A stretch of DNA of 64,000 bases from Lentzea sp. NEAU-D7 (lineage in GTDB: Bacteria > Actinomycetota > Actinomycetes > Mycobacteriales > Pseudonocardiaceae). This document shows positions 16,281-25,222 of the stretch, piece after piece. The stretch's first letter is position 1. Each line of letters begins with the position of its first letter. Location of the stretch: the NCBI RefSeq assembly GCF_026242055.1, contig NZ_JAPJDL010000013.1:188735-252734 (forward strand), written 5' to 3'. Both the position numbers and the translations under genes were made by a program. The notes beneath the pieces are model-generated. The model was not told where the DNA came from, searched no databases, and was given only the letters and a program-made list of their open reading frames with translations.

Positions 16281-18259
16281 TCGCGGATCGGCTGGGCGGC
16301 CTGGCCTTCGGCGGGGACTACAACCCCGAGCAGTGGGACGAGCGGGTGTGGAAGGAGGACGACGAGCTGATGCGCGAGGCCGGGGTCAACCTGGCCACGG
16401 TCGGCGTCTTCTCCTGGGCACTGCTCGAGCCGGAGGAAGGCCGCTACGACTTCGCGTGGCTCGACGCGCACCTGGACCGCCTGCACGCCAACGGGGTCGC
16501 GGTAGACCTCGCCACGCCGACCGCGTCACCGCCGCCGTGGTTCACGCTGGCCCACCCGGACGCCATGCCGGTCACCCGAGAGGGCACCAGGCTGGTCCAC
16601 GGCAGCCGTGACACGTACTGCGTCAGCGCCCCGGCCTACCGCACGGCGGCCCGGCGCATCGCCTCCGCGCTCGCGGAACGCTACGGCGACCACCCGGCGG
16701 TCGCGTTGTGGCACGTGCACAACGAGTACGTGACCTTGTGCTGGTGCGAGCACACCGCCGCCGCGTTTCGAGTCTGGCTGCGCGCCCGGCACGGCTCGCT
16801 CGACGCGCTCAACGAGGCGTGGGGGACGGCGTTCTGGAGCCAGCGGTACGGCAGCTGGGAGCAGGTCCTGCCGCCGCGTGCCACCCAGTGGCACCGCAAC
16901 CCCGGTCTCACGCTGGACTTCAGCCGGTTCTTCTCCGACGAGGTGGTCGCCGCCTACGCCGAGCAGCGGGACGCGATCCGCGCGCACAGCGACCGGCCGG
17001 TGACGACCAACATGATGCAGCCCGGCTACCAGAACGTCGACCTGTGGGCGCTGAGCCGCGAGGTCGACCTGGTCGCGATCGACCACTACCCGGACCGGCC
17101 GGGTCTCGACGCCGCGGCGGACGTGGCGTTCGCCGCGGACCGGGCCCGTTCGTTCGGCGGTGGCAGGCCGTGGCTGCTGATGGAACAGGGCACCAGCACT
17201 GTCTACGAGCAGGGCCGGACGCTGGCCAAGGAACCCGGCGAGATCCTGCGGCACTCGCTCGGCCACATCGCCCGCGGCTCGGACGGCGCGCTGTTCTTCC
17301 AGTGGCGCCAGTCGAAGGCGGGCGCGGAGCAGTGGCACTCGGCGATGGTCCCGCACGCGGGTCCCGACAGCCGGGTCTTCACCGAGGTGAAGGCGACGGG
17401 CGAGGCCGTGTCCCGGCTCGGCGGGCTCGCGGGCTCGACCGTGACCGCGGACGTGGCCGTGCTGCACGACTCCGACGCCTGGTGGGGGCTGAACTCCGAC
17501 GGCCTGCCCTCGTCCGAACTGGACTACCACTCCGCGCTGCGCAACGCGCACCGGGCGTTGTGGGACAACGGCGTCGTCACCGACTTCGCGCACCCGGAAG
17601 CGGACCTGGGCCGGTACCGGCTCGTCGTCGCGCCTGCGCTGTACCTGCTCTCCGACGCGGGCGCGGAGAACCTGCGGCGTTACGTCTTCAACGGTGGCAC
17701 GCTGCTGGTCCAGCACTTCAGCGGAGTCGTCGACAGCCGCGGGCACGCCCGGCTCGGCGGTTACCCGGCCGCCCCGTTGCGCGAGGCGCTGGGCATCCGC
17801 GTCGAGGAGTACCGGCCGCTGCGGCACGAGGAACGGATCGTCCTCTCCGACTCCTCGCACGGCACGGTCTGGAGCGAGTGGGTGCGGGCGCAGGGTGCGG
17901 AAGTCGTCGCCACCTACACCCACGGCGCACTCGCCGGTTCTCCCGCGCTGACCCGGAACCGCTGCGGTGCGGGCGACGCCTGGTACCTGTCCACGCGGCT
18001 CGACGACGCGGACTACAGGGCACTGGTGTCCCGCTTGCTGGACTCCGCCGGCGTCGGCCCGGTCCTGCCCGGCCTGCCGCCCGGCGTCGAAGTCGTCGTC
18101 CGCGAGGGCGAGGACGGCCGCCGCTGGCAGTTCGTGCTGAACCACCGCACCGGACCCGTGTCCCTGCCCGAAGGCGCGGATGACGTGCTGACGGGCGCAC
18201 CGGTGCGGGAGCTGCCGGCCGGTGGGTGCGCTGTGCTGAAGGAGGCAGGTCCGCTGTGA
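16277..18259 (+). CDS. GH42 beta-galactosidase
   Basis: 660 residues, the usual GH42 length, from a GTG at 16277 that overlaps the GH31 stop and follows GGAGG. The barrel begins GGDYNPEQW. The acid/base Glu is near 150 in HVHNEY and the nucleophile Glu near 302 in LMEQGTST. A glutamine-amidotransferase-like domain and a small C-terminal beta domain follow, as in family members. No signal peptide. It would remove beta-galactose from xyloglucan or galactan oligosaccharides in the cytosol. Confidence 0.92.
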   Translation: MIADRLGGLAFGGDYNPEQWDERVWKEDDELMREAGVNLATVGVFSWALLEPEEGRYDFAWLDAHLDRLHANGVAVDLATPTASPPPWFTLAHPDAMPVTREGTRLVHGSRDTYCVSAPAYRTAARRIASALAERYGDHPAVALWHVHNEYVTLCWCEHTAAAFRVWLRARHGSLDALNEAWGTAFWSQRYGSWEQVLPPRATQWHRNPGLTLDFSRFFSDEVVAAYAEQRDAIRAHSDRPVTTNMMQPGYQNVDLWALSREVDLVAIDHYPDRPGLDAAADVAFAADRARSFGGGRPWLLMEQGTSTVYEQGRTLAKEPGEILRHSLGHIARGSDGALFFQWRQSKAGAEQWHSAMVPHAGPDSRVFTEVKATGEAVSRLGGLAGSTVTADVAVLHDSDAWWGLNSDGLPSSELDYHSALRNAHRALWDNGVVTDFAHPEADLGRYRLVVAPALYLLSDAGAENLRRYVFNGGTLLVQHFSGVVDSRGHARLGGYPAAPLREALGIRVEEYRPLRHEERIVLSDSSHGTVWSEWVRAQGAEVVATYTHGALAGSPALTRNRCGAGDAWYLSTRLDDADYRALVSRLLDSAGVGPVLPGLPPGVEVVVREGEDGRRWQFVLNHRTGPVSLPEGADDVLTGAPVRELPAGGCAVLKEAGPL

Positions 18260-20313
18260 ACACGATCCACTGGGGTCACGGCGCACTGGCGTGGGACCTC
18301 GAGATCACCGACGACGCGGTGCGCCGCGCCGGGAGTTCCCTGCCGCTGGTGGAGGTCATGACCGCCGGCCACGGCAGCATCTGGTCGAGCGACAACCTCG
18401 TCGGCACGGCGATCGGTGAGCGGCTGAGGTACCGGGCCCACCGGTCGTCGTCCGAAGAGGACTGGAAGGTGCTCGTCGTCGAGTTGTGCGACGAGGTGAG
18501 CGGCGTGGCGGTGGAGGTGACCTACCGGTCGCCGGAGGGCATTCCCGTGGTGCGCTGCGAAGTCCTCGTGCGCAACGAGGGGGACGCACCGCTGCGCCTG
18601 GAGTCGGTCACCTCCCTCGTCGAGGGACAGCTCGCGGCGGTGGACGCGGCCGACGTGCTGTGGGCGGAGAACGACTGGCTCGCGGAGTGCCGCTGGCGGC
18701 GTGAGCCCGTGCGGCTGACCACCGCGGACCGGGACGGGCGGCACCGCGCGGCCCGGCCCAAGGCGGCGTTCGCCGTCACCGGGCGCGGTGTCTGGTCCAG
18801 CTGCGGCCGGCTGCCGATGGGCGGGCTCACCGACCGCGTCACCGGCCGGACGTGGGTCTGGCAGATCGAGCACAACGGCGGCGGCTGGCGCTGGGAGTGC
18901 GGCGAGCACGACGGTGCGGGGTACGTGGCGCTGTCCGGGCCGGAGGACCGCGCCCACGGCTGGAGCCGCGTGCTGGTACCCGGCGACGAGTTCCGCACCG
19001 TGCCTGTCGCGCTGGCCTTCACCGAGGACGGGGGACCGGACGCGGCGTTCGCGGCGCTGACCCGGTACCGGCGCGTGACCCGCAGGCCTCACCCGGACCA
19101 CGAGCGCCTTCCGGTCGTGTTCAACGACTACATGAACTGCCTCATGGGCGACCCCACCACCGCCAAGCTGCTGCCGTTGATCGACGCCGCGGCCGGCGCG
19201 GGTGCGGAGTACTTCGTCATCGACGCCGGCTGGTACGCCGAGGAGGGGGAGAGCTGGTGGGACACCGTCGGTGCGTGGCGGCCGTCCCGCACCCGGTTCC
19301 CCGGTGGCCTTCAGGACGTGCTCGACCACATCCGGGACCGGGGCGTGGTTCCCGGCCTGTGGCTGGAGCCGGAGGTCGTCGGAGTGCGCAGCCCGGTCGC
19401 CGGGATCCTGCCGGAGGAGGCGTTCTTCCGCCGCGACGGCGTGCGCGTCACCGACAGCGCCCGCTACCACCTCGACCTGCGCCACCCCGCGGCCAGGGCC
19501 CACCTCGACGAGGTCGTGGACCGCCTGGCCGGGGAGCACGGCGTCGGCTACCTGAAGCTGGACCACAACATCAACCCCGGCTCCGGCACCAGTTCGCGTG
19601 CGGGCGAGACCCCGGCCGACGGCCTGCTCGGTCACAACCGCGCCCACCTCGACTGGCTCGACGGCGTGCTGGACCGGCATCCGCACCTGGTCCTGGAGAA
19701 CTGCGCGTCCGGGGGCATGCGCATGGACCACGCGCTGCTGTCGCGACTGCAGCTCCAGTCGACCAGCGACCAGCAGAACCTCGGCCGGTACGCGCCCATC
19801 GCGGCCTCCGCGCCGACCGCCGTGACGCCGGAGCAGGGCGCGGTCTGGGCCTACCCGCAACCGGAAGACTCGCTCGACGAGGTCGCCTTCACCATGGCGA
19901 GCGCGCTGCTCGGCCGCGTCCACCTCTCCGGGCGGATCGCCGAGCTCCGGCCGGCGGCGCTCGCGCTCGTCCACGAGGCCTTGGCCGTGTACAAGGACAT
20001 CCGCGCCGACCTGCCGCGAGCGGTGCCCGCCTGGCCGCTCGGCCTTCCCGGCTGGGACGACCCGTGGACGGCGCTCGCCCTGTCGACGGCCACCACCACC
20101 TACCTGACCGTCTGGCGCCGGGGCGGTGAGGACACCGCGGCGCTGACGTTGCCGCATCTGTCCGATGTGGACGTCGTCGTGGACCGGCTGTACCCGGCTG
20201 CCTCGCGGTCGGCCGCCAGGTGGTGTCCGGAGACGGCGGAGCTCGCGCTGACCCTGCCCGCGCCACCCTCCGCCGTGCTGTACCGGCTCACGAGCAGAGG
20301 AGCTGCCCGGTGA
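18256..20313 (+). CDS. GH36 alpha-galactosidase
   Basis: 685 residues from a GTG at 18256 overlapping the GH42 stop, with GGAGG at 18241-18245. An N-terminal beta-supersandwich is followed by the GH36 barrel: FVIDAGWY, YLKLDHN with the nucleophile Asp near 436, ENCASGGMRMD, and a TSDQQN segment with the probable acid/base Asp near 505. No signal peptide, so it acts on imported alpha-galactosides. Its presence beside GH31 and GH42 means the operon handles more than one kind of galactose side chain. It overlaps the GH43 start by 4 bases. Confidence 0.88.
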   Translation: MNTIHWGHGALAWDLEITDDAVRRAGSSLPLVEVMTAGHGSIWSSDNLVGTAIGERLRYRAHRSSSEEDWKVLVVELCDEVSGVAVEVTYRSPEGIPVVRCEVLVRNEGDAPLRLESVTSLVEGQLAAVDAADVLWAENDWLAECRWRREPVRLTTADRDGRHRAARPKAAFAVTGRGVWSSCGRLPMGGLTDRVTGRTWVWQIEHNGGGWRWECGEHDGAGYVALSGPEDRAHGWSRVLVPGDEFRTVPVALAFTEDGGPDAAFAALTRYRRVTRRPHPDHERLPVVFNDYMNCLMGDPTTAKLLPLIDAAAGAGAEYFVIDAGWYAEEGESWWDTVGAWRPSRTRFPGGLQDVLDHIRDRGVVPGLWLEPEVVGVRSPVAGILPEEAFFRRDGVRVTDSARYHLDLRHPAARAHLDEVVDRLAGEHGVGYLKLDHNINPGSGTSSRAGETPADGLLGHNRAHLDWLDGVLDRHPHLVLENCASGGMRMDHALLSRLQLQSTSDQQNLGRYAPIAASAPTAVTPEQGAVWAYPQPEDSLDEVAFTMASALLGRVHLSGRIAELRPAALALVHEALAVYKDIRADLPRAVPAWPLGLPGWDDPWTALALSTATTTYLTVWRRGGEDTAALTLPHLSDVDVVVDRLYPAASRSAARWCPETAELALTLPAPPSAVLYRLTSRGAAR

Positions 20314-21767
20314 CGATCCCCGTGATCCCCGGAATGCACCCCGACCCGAGCGTCTGCCGGGTGGGGGAGGACTACTACCTGGTGTGCTCCAGCTTCGAGT
20401 ACTTCCCCGGCATCCCCGTCTTCCACAGCCGGGACCTGAAGAGCTGGACGCAGATCGGCAACGCCCTGGAGCGCACCAGCCAACTCCACCTGACCGCGGA
20501 GACACCGTCGTCGGCGGGGATCTACGCGCCGACGCTGCGCCACCACGACGGCCGGTTCTGGCTGGTCGTCACGAGCGTGAGCCACGGCGGCGGCAACATG
20601 GTGTTCACCGCCACCGATCCCGCCGGGCCGTGGTCCGACCCGGTGCCACTGCCCGGGGTCGCCGGCATCGACCCCGACCTGGCCTGGGACGACGAGGGCA
20701 CCTGCTGGTGCACGGTGGCGGGGGTGCGGCAGTACCGCGTCGACCCGGCGACCGGTGAGACGTTCGGTGAGCCGCGACCGCTCTGGTCCGGCACCCCCGG
20801 CGCCAAGGCACCGGAAGCGCCGCACCTGTACCGGATCGGCGACCACTGGTACCTGATGATCGCCGAGGGCGGCACCGAGCGCGGCCACGGCGTCTCGATC
20901 GCCCGCGCCTCGTCGCCGGACGGCCCGTTCGAGCCCTGTCCCGCCAATCCGGTCCTGAGCCACCGCGGCACCGACGAGCGCGTCCAGAACACCGGTCACG
21001 CGGATCTGGTGCAGGCACCGGACGGCGCGTGGTGGATGGTGCTGCTCGGCGTGCGGCCCGGCGGCGGCACACCCGGCTGGCACGTGCTCGGCCGGGAGAC
21101 CTTCCTGGCGCCGGTGACGTGGACCGACGGCTGGCCGGTGGTCGGCGAGCTGGTCTCCGGTGCGCATGGTTCCGTTGCACCGGAACGGGACGACTTCGAC
21201 CTCGCCGAGCTGCGACCGTGCTGGATCTCCCTGCGCGACCGCTCCGAGCAGCACTGCACCACGAAGGAACGGCCGGGCTGGCTCACCCTGCACGCCCGCG
21301 GGTCCGGAATGGACGATCCCGCCGTGGTGTTCGCCGGGCGTCGCCAGCAACACTTGTCGTGCCTCGCCCGCACACTGCTCGACCCGGCGGAGGGCCGCGG
21401 TGGCCTGGCGGTCCGGCTCGACGAGGAACACCACTACGAGATCGAGGTCGCGTACGGCGAGGTGCGGGTTCTCGCGCGCGTCGGACCGGTGTGCAGCGTG
21501 GTCGCTTCCCGGCCGGTGCCGGAGGGACCGCTGGTGCTGGCGGTGCGGGTGGACGAGGCCCGGACGCCGCGGGACGCGCGTTCCGGGCCCGACACCCTGT
21601 CGTTCGGCGTGGAGGAACCCGACGGCACCTTCACCCCGCTCGCCACGCTCGACGGGAAGTACCTCTCGACCGAGGTCGCCGGTGGGTTCACCGGCCGCGT
21701 CATCGGCCTGTTCGCCGCGGCGGGGACCGTCCACTTCGACTGGTTCGAGTACCAGCGGCTCAACTGA
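20310..21767 (+). CDS. GH43 beta-xylosidase / alpha-L-arabinofuranosidase
   Basis: 485 residues from a GTG at 20310 overlapping the GH36 stop. The five-bladed propeller (1-290) starts with the GMHPDPS motif holding the general-base Asp near 12, and has the acid Glu near 169 in APEAPHLY. The C-terminal beta-sandwich (about 300-485) is the type found in GH43 beta-xylosidases. No signal peptide, so it is cytosolic. It probably cuts xylose or arabinose from short xylan or xyloglucan fragments. Confidence 0.87.
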   Translation: MTIPVIPGMHPDPSVCRVGEDYYLVCSSFEYFPGIPVFHSRDLKSWTQIGNALERTSQLHLTAETPSSAGIYAPTLRHHDGRFWLVVTSVSHGGGNMVFTATDPAGPWSDPVPLPGVAGIDPDLAWDDEGTCWCTVAGVRQYRVDPATGETFGEPRPLWSGTPGAKAPEAPHLYRIGDHWYLMIAEGGTERGHGVSIARASSPDGPFEPCPANPVLSHRGTDERVQNTGHADLVQAPDGAWWMVLLGVRPGGGTPGWHVLGRETFLAPVTWTDGWPVVGELVSGAHGSVAPERDDFDLAELRPCWISLRDRSEQHCTTKERPGWLTLHARGSGMDDPAVVFAGRRQQHLSCLARTLLDPAEGRGGLAVRLDEEHHYEIEVAYGEVRVLARVGPVCSVVASRPVPEGPLVLAVRVDEARTPRDARSGPDTLSFGVEEPDGTFTPLATLDGKYLSTEVAGGFTGRVIGLFAAAGTVHFDWFEYQRLN

Positions 21768-21779
21768 ATGCGAGGGCTC

Positions 21780-23786
21780 ATGAACGGATCACGCAGGGCA
21801 GTGCTCGGCGCGGTGGTGGCCCTGGTGGCCGCCGTCGTGCCGGCGACAGCGTCCGCGGCCGCCGAGACCGGCTGCGAGATCACCTACTCGACGACGGGCC
21901 AGTGGCAGGGCGGCTTCGTCGCCGACGTCGCCGTGACCAACCGCGGCGCTCCCCTCGACGGCTGGGAGCTGAGCTGGGAGTGGCCGTCCGGCCAGGAGGC
22001 GGGCCACGGCTGGAACGCGAGGATCACCGAGTCCGGTCATCAGGTCACCGCCGAGGACGCCGGCCACAACGCCAGGATCGCGACCGGTGCGACGGTGAAG
22101 TTCGGCTTCCGCGGCACCTGGGCGGAGGCCAACACGGCACCGTTGTCGTTTTCCCTCAACGGGGTCACCTGCGTCCACGGCGGCCCGCGGCTGAGCGCGA
22201 TGCAGCACACCGCGGCGATGCAGCCGGGCTGGAACCTGGGCAACACGCTCGACTCGACGGGCGGCGACGAGACGTCGTGGGGCAACCCGCGCATCACCGA
22301 AGCCCTGCTGGACAACGTCAAGGCGCAGGGCTTCAAGAGCGTGCGCCTGCCCGTCACGTGGAGCGCGCATCTGGGGGCCGACCACGTGATCGAGCCGGCG
22401 TACCTCGCCCGTGTCAAGGAGGTCGTGCGCTGGGCCTTGGCCCGCGACCTGTACGTGATGGTCAACATCCACCACGACTCGTGGCAATGGATCTCGACCA
22501 TGCCCGCGGACCACGACACCGTGCTCGCCCGGTTCAACTCCGTCTGGACGCAGCTGGCGGGCGCCTTCGCGGAGTTCGGCCCCAAGCTGACCTTCGAGAG
22601 CTGGAACGAGCCGCAGTTCACCGGGAGCACCGGCAAGCCGCAGGAGATCCAGCTCAACAGCGAGCTGAACGCGTCGTTCCACGACATCGTGCGGCGGTCG
22701 GGCGGCAACAACGCCACCCGCCTGCTGGTCCTGCCGACCCTGCACACCTCGTCCGAGCAGACGTACGTCGACCCGCTCGTGGACCAGATCCGCGGCTTCG
22801 CCGACCCCAACCTGATCGCGACCGTGCACTACTACGGCTACTGGCCGTTCAGCGTGAACGTCGCCGGTGGCACGCGGTACGACGCGACCGCGCAGAAGGA
22901 CCTGACCGACTCGTTCGACCGCGTGCACGACAGCTTCGTCGCCCGCGGCATCCCCGTGATCATCGGTGAGTACGGGCTGCTCGGGTTCGACCGGCACACC
23001 GGCACCATCGAGCAGGGCGAGAAGCTCAAGTTCTTCGAGCACCTCGGCCATTACGCCCGCGCCAAGCAGCTCACCACCATGTTGTGGGACAACGGTCAGC
23101 ACCTCAACCGCACCTCCGGCCAGTGGAACGACCCCGAGCTCTACGCGCAGATCAGGTCTAGCTGGACGACCCGCTCCGGCACGGCCCACACCGACCAGGT
23201 GTTCAGTGCGAAGTCGAGTCCCATCACCGCCAAGACCGTCGCGCTCAACCTCAACGGCACGAAGTTCACCGACCTCTTCCACGGCTCCACGAAGCTGACC
23301 CGCGGCCGTGACTACACGATCACGGGCGACCAGCTCACCCTGACCGCGCCGCTGCTGACGAGGCTGAGCGGGTCCCGCGGCTACGGCACGAACGCCGTGC
23401 TGACGGCCCGCTTCTCCCGGGGCGTGCCGTGGCGGTTGTACGTCATCACCTACGACACCCCTGTGCTCTCCGCCGCCTCGGGGACGACGGAGAAGTTCGA
23501 GATCCCCACGGCCTTCCGCGGCGACCAGCTCGCCACCATGGAGGCGAAGTACGACGACGGCACCAACGCGGGGCCGCACGACTGGACGTCCTTCAAGGAG
23601 TACGACCGCGCCTTCCGGCCGAACTACACCGACGGCCACACGACTCTGACGCCGGACTTCTTCGCCGCTGTCAGGGACGACGCGCGGGTGACGCTCACGT
23701 TCCACTACTGGAGCGGCGCCAAGGTCACCTACCACGTCACCAAGGCCGGCAGCGCGGTCACCGGTGCGGCCACACAGTCCAATTAG
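21780..23786 (+). CDS. Secreted CBM2-GH5 endoglucanase with X2 domain (GH5_4-like)
   Basis: 668 residues from an ATG at 21780 with GAGGG just before it; an ATG at 21768 is an alternative. A signal peptide ends near ASAAA. Domains in order: CBM2 (about 27-130), GH5 (about 140-460) and an X2-like Ig module (about 475-570) followed by another beta domain. The GH5 shows GWNLGNTLDS and HHDSW, acid/base Glu near 277 in ESWNEP and nucleophile Glu near 397 in IIGEYG. The GWNLGNTLD...WGNP form resembles subfamily GH5_4, which includes xyloglucanases. It closes the operon that begins at 9560. Confidence 0.9.
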   Translation: MNGSRRAVLGAVVALVAAVVPATASAAAETGCEITYSTTGQWQGGFVADVAVTNRGAPLDGWELSWEWPSGQEAGHGWNARITESGHQVTAEDAGHNARIATGATVKFGFRGTWAEANTAPLSFSLNGVTCVHGGPRLSAMQHTAAMQPGWNLGNTLDSTGGDETSWGNPRITEALLDNVKAQGFKSVRLPVTWSAHLGADHVIEPAYLARVKEVVRWALARDLYVMVNIHHDSWQWISTMPADHDTVLARFNSVWTQLAGAFAEFGPKLTFESWNEPQFTGSTGKPQEIQLNSELNASFHDIVRRSGGNNATRLLVLPTLHTSSEQTYVDPLVDQIRGFADPNLIATVHYYGYWPFSVNVAGGTRYDATAQKDLTDSFDRVHDSFVARGIPVIIGEYGLLGFDRHTGTIEQGEKLKFFEHLGHYARAKQLTTMLWDNGQHLNRTSGQWNDPELYAQIRSSWTTRSGTAHTDQVFSAKSSPITAKTVALNLNGTKFTDLFHGSTKLTRGRDYTITGDQLTLTAPLLTRLSGSRGYGTNAVLTARFSRGVPWRLYVITYDTPVLSAASGTTEKFEIPTAFRGDQLATMEAKYDDGTNAGPHDWTSFKEYDRAFRPNYTDGHTTLTPDFFAAVRDDARVTLTFHYWSGAKVTYHVTKAGSAVTGAATQSN

Positions 23787-23835
23787 GATCGCCCTTTTCG
23801 TTGCTTTGTGTACATGTTGTTGTCACTCCGGCGGT

Positions 23836-23854
23836 ATGTGAATCGGATTCACAT
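23836..23854. promoter_or_regulatory. Perfect 9+1+9 palindrome before the jacalin-phosphoesterase gene
   Basis: ATGTGAATC-G-GATTCACAT, 48 bp before the ATG at 23903. The spacing and odd centre differ from the LacI-type sites in this window, so it may bind another regulator family. No matching site was seen elsewhere in the window. Confidence 0.55.
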
Positions 23855-23902
23855 CGTCCTACCCTCTGGACGTCAGCTCGAACGGGCGTCAGGAGTCGTG
23901 CG

Positions 23903-25222
23903 ATGAGAATGGTCCGATTGGCCGGAACCGTTGCTGCCGTTGGCTTGCTGGTGGGGGTGGTGCCGGGCGCTGCCACGGCGTCACCCCCGTCCAGCGGCAC
24001 GTTCTCGGTGCTCAGCTACAACGTGGCCGGCCTGCCGGAAGGGCTGTCCAGCGGCAACCCGCGGGTGAACACGCCGATCATCGGCCAGCGCATCCGGCCG
24101 TACGACGTCGTCCACGTGCAGGAGGACTTCAACTACCACGCTTCGCTCTACGCCAACAACACCCATCCGTTCCGCACGCCGACCAGCGGCGGCGTTCCCT
24201 TCGGCGACGGCCTCAACACGTTGTCGGACCACCAGTACTCCGACCTCGCCCGCGACAGGTGGGACAGGTGCAACGGCACCGACTGCCTGACCCCCAAGGG
24301 CTTCACCTTCTCGCGGATCCGGGTGGCGGAGGGAGTGCCGATCGACTTCTACAACGTGCACGCCAACGCGGGCTCGGCCGAGGCCGACCTGGCCGCACGC
24401 CGGGCGAACATCAGCGAGCTCTCCCGGTTCGTCACCGCGAACTCGGCGGGCAACGCCGTCGTCATCGCGGGCGACACCAACACCCGGTACACCCGCGCCG
24501 CCGACAACATCCGCGAACTGCTGTCCGCCAACGGTCTCAAGGACGCCTGGGTCGAGGAGGAACGCGGTGGCGTGCCGCCGGCGGCCGGCAGCCCGACGAT
24601 CGGGTGCGACGACCAGAACGTCACCGACGCGTGCGAGGTCGTGGACAAGATCCTCTACCGCGGCAACCGGTACATCACGCTCGACCTGAGCCGCTACGCC
24701 AACGAGAACGCGGCCTTCCGCACCGCCGACGACAAGATGCTGTCCGACCACTACCCGATCGCGGCGGACTTCCGCTGGACGCTCCACCCCGCGCTGTCGC
24801 TCAGCGACCCGTTCGGCGGACCGCACGGCACGCCGTTCACCGACGTCGCCTCGGTTCCGCTGGGGCAGCGCGTCACCGTAGTCGGTCTCCGCGCGGGATC
24901 GAGGCTCGACCAGGTCGGCCTCACGTTCGCCGGCGGCACGGCCTTCACCCACGGCGGTGGCGGCGGGACCGCACAGCAGCTGGCGCTGGCGCAGGGGGAG
25001 TACCTGAAGTCGGTCACCCTGCACTCGGCCCAGCACAACGGCCGCACCAGGATCTTCCGCGCCGGGTTCACGACCAGCACGGGCCGCGTCCTGGCCGGTG
25101 GAAGCGAGACGTCCACTTCCGTCACCCACACCGCGCCCGCGGGCTGGCAGATCGCCGGTTTTCACGGCCGTTCCGGTGACGAGATCGACTCGCTCGGCGT
25201 GATCTACACCAGGACCTCCTGA
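23903..25222 (+). CDS. Secreted endonuclease/exonuclease/phosphatase-family protein with jacalin-like lectin domain
   Basis: 439 residues from ATG 23903, with AGGAG 7 bases upstream. A signal peptide ends near AATA-S (residue 26). Residues about 32-295 are an EEP fold with the metal and catalytic motifs SYNVAGLP, HVQEDF, GDTNTR and SDHYPI. Residues about 300-437 resemble a jacalin-type beta-prism: DPFGGPHGTPF, VGLTFAGG, and AGWQIAGFHGRSGDEIDSLGVIY. The enzyme class covers nucleases, sphingomyelinases and inositol-phosphate phosphatases; the target cannot be read from the sequence. Its stop overlaps the next start (TGATG), so the two are co-translated. Confidence 0.82.
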   Translation: MRMVRLAGTVAAVGLLVGVVPGAATASPPSSGTFSVLSYNVAGLPEGLSSGNPRVNTPIIGQRIRPYDVVHVQEDFNYHASLYANNTHPFRTPTSGGVPFGDGLNTLSDHQYSDLARDRWDRCNGTDCLTPKGFTFSRIRVAEGVPIDFYNVHANAGSAEADLAARRANISELSRFVTANSAGNAVVIAGDTNTRYTRAADNIRELLSANGLKDAWVEEERGGVPPAAGSPTIGCDDQNVTDACEVVDKILYRGNRYITLDLSRYANENAAFRTADDKMLSDHYPIAADFRWTLHPALSLSDPFGGPHGTPFTDVASVPLGQRVTVVGLRAGSRLDQVGLTFAGGTAFTHGGGGGTAQQLALAQGEYLKSVTLHSAQHNGRTRIFRAGFTTSTGRVLAGGSETSTSVTHTAPAGWQIAGFHGRSGDEIDSLGVIYTRTS

